A stretch of 35,095 bases of DNA from an uncultured Lewinella sp. (GTDB taxonomy: Bacteria > Bacteroidota > Bacteroidia > Chitinophagales > Saprospiraceae). Location of the stretch: the NCBI GenBank assembly GCA_913057785.1, contig CAJXPD010000093.1, positions 1 through 35,095 of the forward strand, given 5' to 3'. The position numbers were made by a program, and so were the translations under genes. The notes under the pieces are model-generated. The model had not been told where the DNA came from. It did no database searches and saw only the letters and a list, made by a program, of their open reading frames with translations. Shown here piece by piece: positions 33,696-35,095 of the stretch (positions are counted from its first letter, which is position 1; every line of letters begins with the position of its first letter).

Positions 33696-34466
33696 ATGAA
33701 AACGAGAATCTTTGTACTTAGCATCGCTCTTTTTAGTGTTTCTTTTTTGCAGGCGCAGTGGACCACTGCAGGTAACGTTACGCATACTAATAATTATATC
33801 GGCATCGGCACGGCTTCACCGAGTTCGCCTATTCACTTTGAAAGGAACGAGAATGGAAGTACCATCTTACAAATAACTAATTCTGATCCGGGCGCTTCAG
33901 CAAGAGCTGGCCTTTCCATTGGAACCGGCACTTCCGGAAGTCATTTTCACATGTTTAGGACTTCAACTGGTTATACAGGTGTATCTACCTGGCAAAATGC
34001 GGGTATATTAAGTACCGATAGTGGTGTACTCAACGGTATGGTTTTAAGAACTTCAACGGGTAATATCAGGTTTCAACCCGGAGGCACTACTGATAAGATT
34101 GTTTTTACTGAAAACGGTAATGTGGGGATTGGTATTTTAAATATACCTGCTGGCTATAAACTGGCCGTAGATGGAAAGATCATTGCAGAAGAACTGAAAG
34201 TCCAACTATCGGGAGACTGGCCCGACTACGTTTTCCAAAGCGATTACCAACTTGCCTCTCTCGAAGAAGTAGAAGCCCATATCCAGACCAACGGTCATCT
34301 CCCCAATATCCCCAGCGCCACAGAAGTGGAGGAGAATGGTATTGCCGTAGGCGATATGCAACGCCGCATGATGGAGAAGATCGAAGAGCTCACCTTACAC
34401 CTGATCGAGCAGAATAAGCAGATTAAATCACTACAGGAAGAATTAAGTAGCCTGAAAAAGCAGTGA
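33696..34466 (+). CDS. Secreted tail-fibre-like protein with C-terminal coiled coil
   Basis: The frame is open from ATG 33633, but ATG 33696 (or 33687) starts a clean signal peptide, MKTRIFVLSIALFSVSFLQA, cleaved before QW. The mature protein of about 235 residues has the repeat style common in secreted Bacteroidota tail-fibre-like proteins: NYIGIGTASPSSPIHFE, then GNVGIGILNIPAGYKLAVDG, which are strand-turn units of a trimeric beta-structure. An S74-like endosialidase autoproteolysis domain is not complete; the end is QRRMMEKIEELTLHLIEQN and a short coiled coil. The segment HLPNIPSATEVEENGIAVGD is typical of these proteins. Function may be adhesion or surface display. It follows the hybrid regulator and the TGTAAC repeats, suggesting control by that regulator. 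Confidence 0.85.
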   Translation: MKTRIFVLSIALFSVSFLQAQWTTAGNVTHTNNYIGIGTASPSSPIHFERNENGSTILQITNSDPGASARAGLSIGTGTSGSHFHMFRTSTGYTGVSTWQNAGILSTDSGVLNGMVLRTSTGNIRFQPGGTTDKIVFTENGNVGIGILNIPAGYKLAVDGKIIAEELKVQLSGDWPDYVFQSDYQLASLEEVEAHIQTNGHLPNIPSATEVEENGIAVGDMQRRMMEKIEELTLHLIEQNKQIKSLQEELSSLKKQ

Positions 34467-34478
34467 TCTAAGGCTCAC

Positions 34479-34520
34479 AGGGCAGCCCTTTTCTGAAGAG
34501 AGTCATGTGCGGGTTGCCCT
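34479..34520 (+). terminator. 10-bp hairpin between the two secreted-protein genes
   Basis: AGGGCAGCCC (34479-34488) pairs with GGGTTGCCCT (34511-34520) through 10 positions including one G-U pair, with a 22-base loop, followed by TCTACTTTATC. It starts 13 bases after the stop codon of the tail-fibre-like gene. It may terminate or attenuate transcription between the two genes. The tail is T-rich without a continuous run. Confidence 0.5.
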
Positions 34521-34565
34521 TCTACTTTATCAAAAATATTCTTCAACAATCCAAGTTCGAAAATC

Positions 34566-35095
34566 ATGAAAACATATAGATTATTCATCATTTGGACTGC
34601 TTTACTATTATCACCGCTGATCGTTTTGTGCCAGCAGGAATCCTGGGATGCCCGCTTGTTGGATGGGGTGTGCGGCTTTGGCTCAAGTAACATCAATGCC
34701 GTTGCAGCTCATAACGATACGGTTTATCTTGGCCATCGTAACGGTAGTTCCTCCTTCAGTCATATCAGTGCCTGGTCGGTCGTGGAAGGAACCTGGGATC
34801 ACAATTTAGGAGGAGGCTTAAACGACGATGTCCATACCATCGCGGTATATGACAACTTGCTTCTGGTAGGTGGTAAATTTACAGAAGCGGGAGGAGAAGC
34901 AGTTGATAAGGTTGCCATTTGGGATGGTTCTTCTTGGAGTCCGATGGGAGATGGCATATCTATAGGAGTAGATGGAACGAACCTGGAGGATAAACTTTTC
35001 GTTCATAAAATTGTGGTCACGGGATCCAGGATCTTTGCTTTGGTCCATCATAACAGTGCCCCTGGGAGACCGTGGTGTAATCATTATAAGATCCG
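34566..35095 (+). CDS. Secreted beta-propeller protein, N-terminal part (cut by window edge)
   Basis: The frame opens at ATG 34566 and runs off the right end after 176 codons. It starts with a signal peptide (MKTYRLFIIWTALLLSPLIV, then LCQQ). The mature part has repeats of the kind LLVGGKFTEAGGEAVDKVAI followed by WDGSSWSPMGDGI. This is the pattern of secreted Kelch/galactose-oxidase-like propellers common in Bacteroidota, which often carry a C-terminal type IX secretion signal; that end is not visible here. It lies 99 bases after the tail-fibre-like gene on the same strand, with a hairpin between them. Both genes start with ATCATGAAAAC. The ligand and role are unknown. Confidence 0.8.
   Translation, partial: MKTYRLFIIWTALLLSPLIVLCQQESWDARLLDGVCGFGSSNINAVAAHNDTVYLGHRNGSSSFSHISAWSVVEGTWDHNLGGGLNDDVHTIAVYDNLLLVGGKFTEAGGEAVDKVAIWDGSSWSPMGDGISIGVDGTNLEDKLFVHKIVVTGSRIFALVHHNSAPGRPWCNHYKI

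Overview
The window looks like a chromosomal segment of a Bacteroidota bacterium, most likely class Saprospiria (Lewinella/Haliscomenobacter-like). This is inferred from gene content. There is a hybrid two-component regulator with a Pro/Lys/Val-rich N-terminal linker and Reg_prop propeller, two TPR-CHAT proteins, an ECF sigma/membrane anti-sigma pair, secreted tail-fibre-like and beta-propeller proteins, moderate-to-low GC, no clear Shine-Dalgarno sites and one TAnnTTTG-type promoter. No RNA genes or CRISPR arrays were seen.

Region 1 (1-5849) is a signalling unit. An ECF sigma factor and its probable membrane-bound regulator (+ strand) converge on a lipoprotein and an exported, C-terminally anchored TPR-CHAT protein (- strand, overlapping genes). 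The topology would put the CHAT protease domain on the same side of the membrane as the C-terminal domain of the regulator. Sigma activation by CHAT cleavage is therefore a testable hypothesis.

Region 2 (5850-26794) is the most unusual part. On the - strand lie a subtilisin-like S8 protease followed closely by a ComEC-like metallo-beta-lactamase-fold hydrolase, then further on a cytosolic TPR-CHAT protein, a 550-residue protein with faint sigma-factor resemblance and a 225-residue orphan. Divergently on the + strand, two giant proteins of 1757 and 1356 residues form an operon. None of these has a signal peptide. Two proteases and a metallohydrolase beside giant beta-rich proteins of unknown function suggest an uncharacterised intracellular, proteolysis-controlled effector or conflict system. 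That is inference from family composition.

Region 3 (26795-28759) is a gene-poor stretch and a 1.4-kb IS3-family element. Its OrfA carries an apparent one-base insertion that scrambles the leucine zipper but leaves a fused open frame into the DDE domain.

Region 4 (28892-35095) holds a complete hybrid histidine kinase/response regulator/AraC protein whose ATPase domain contains an in-frame palindromic repeat. Three spaced TGTAAC-type repeats follow that could be its operator. Next come a secreted tail-fibre-like protein, an intergenic hairpin, and a secreted beta-propeller protein cut by the window edge.

Gene-free stretches (1-769, 5850-6781, 9287-9597, 12712-13389, 16557-17420, 26795-27359) contain several inverted repeats, a possible 47-residue lipoprotein gene and possible decayed coding sequence. 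Hairpins with 7-9 bp arms are expected a few times by chance in a window of this size, so most are reported at low confidence.
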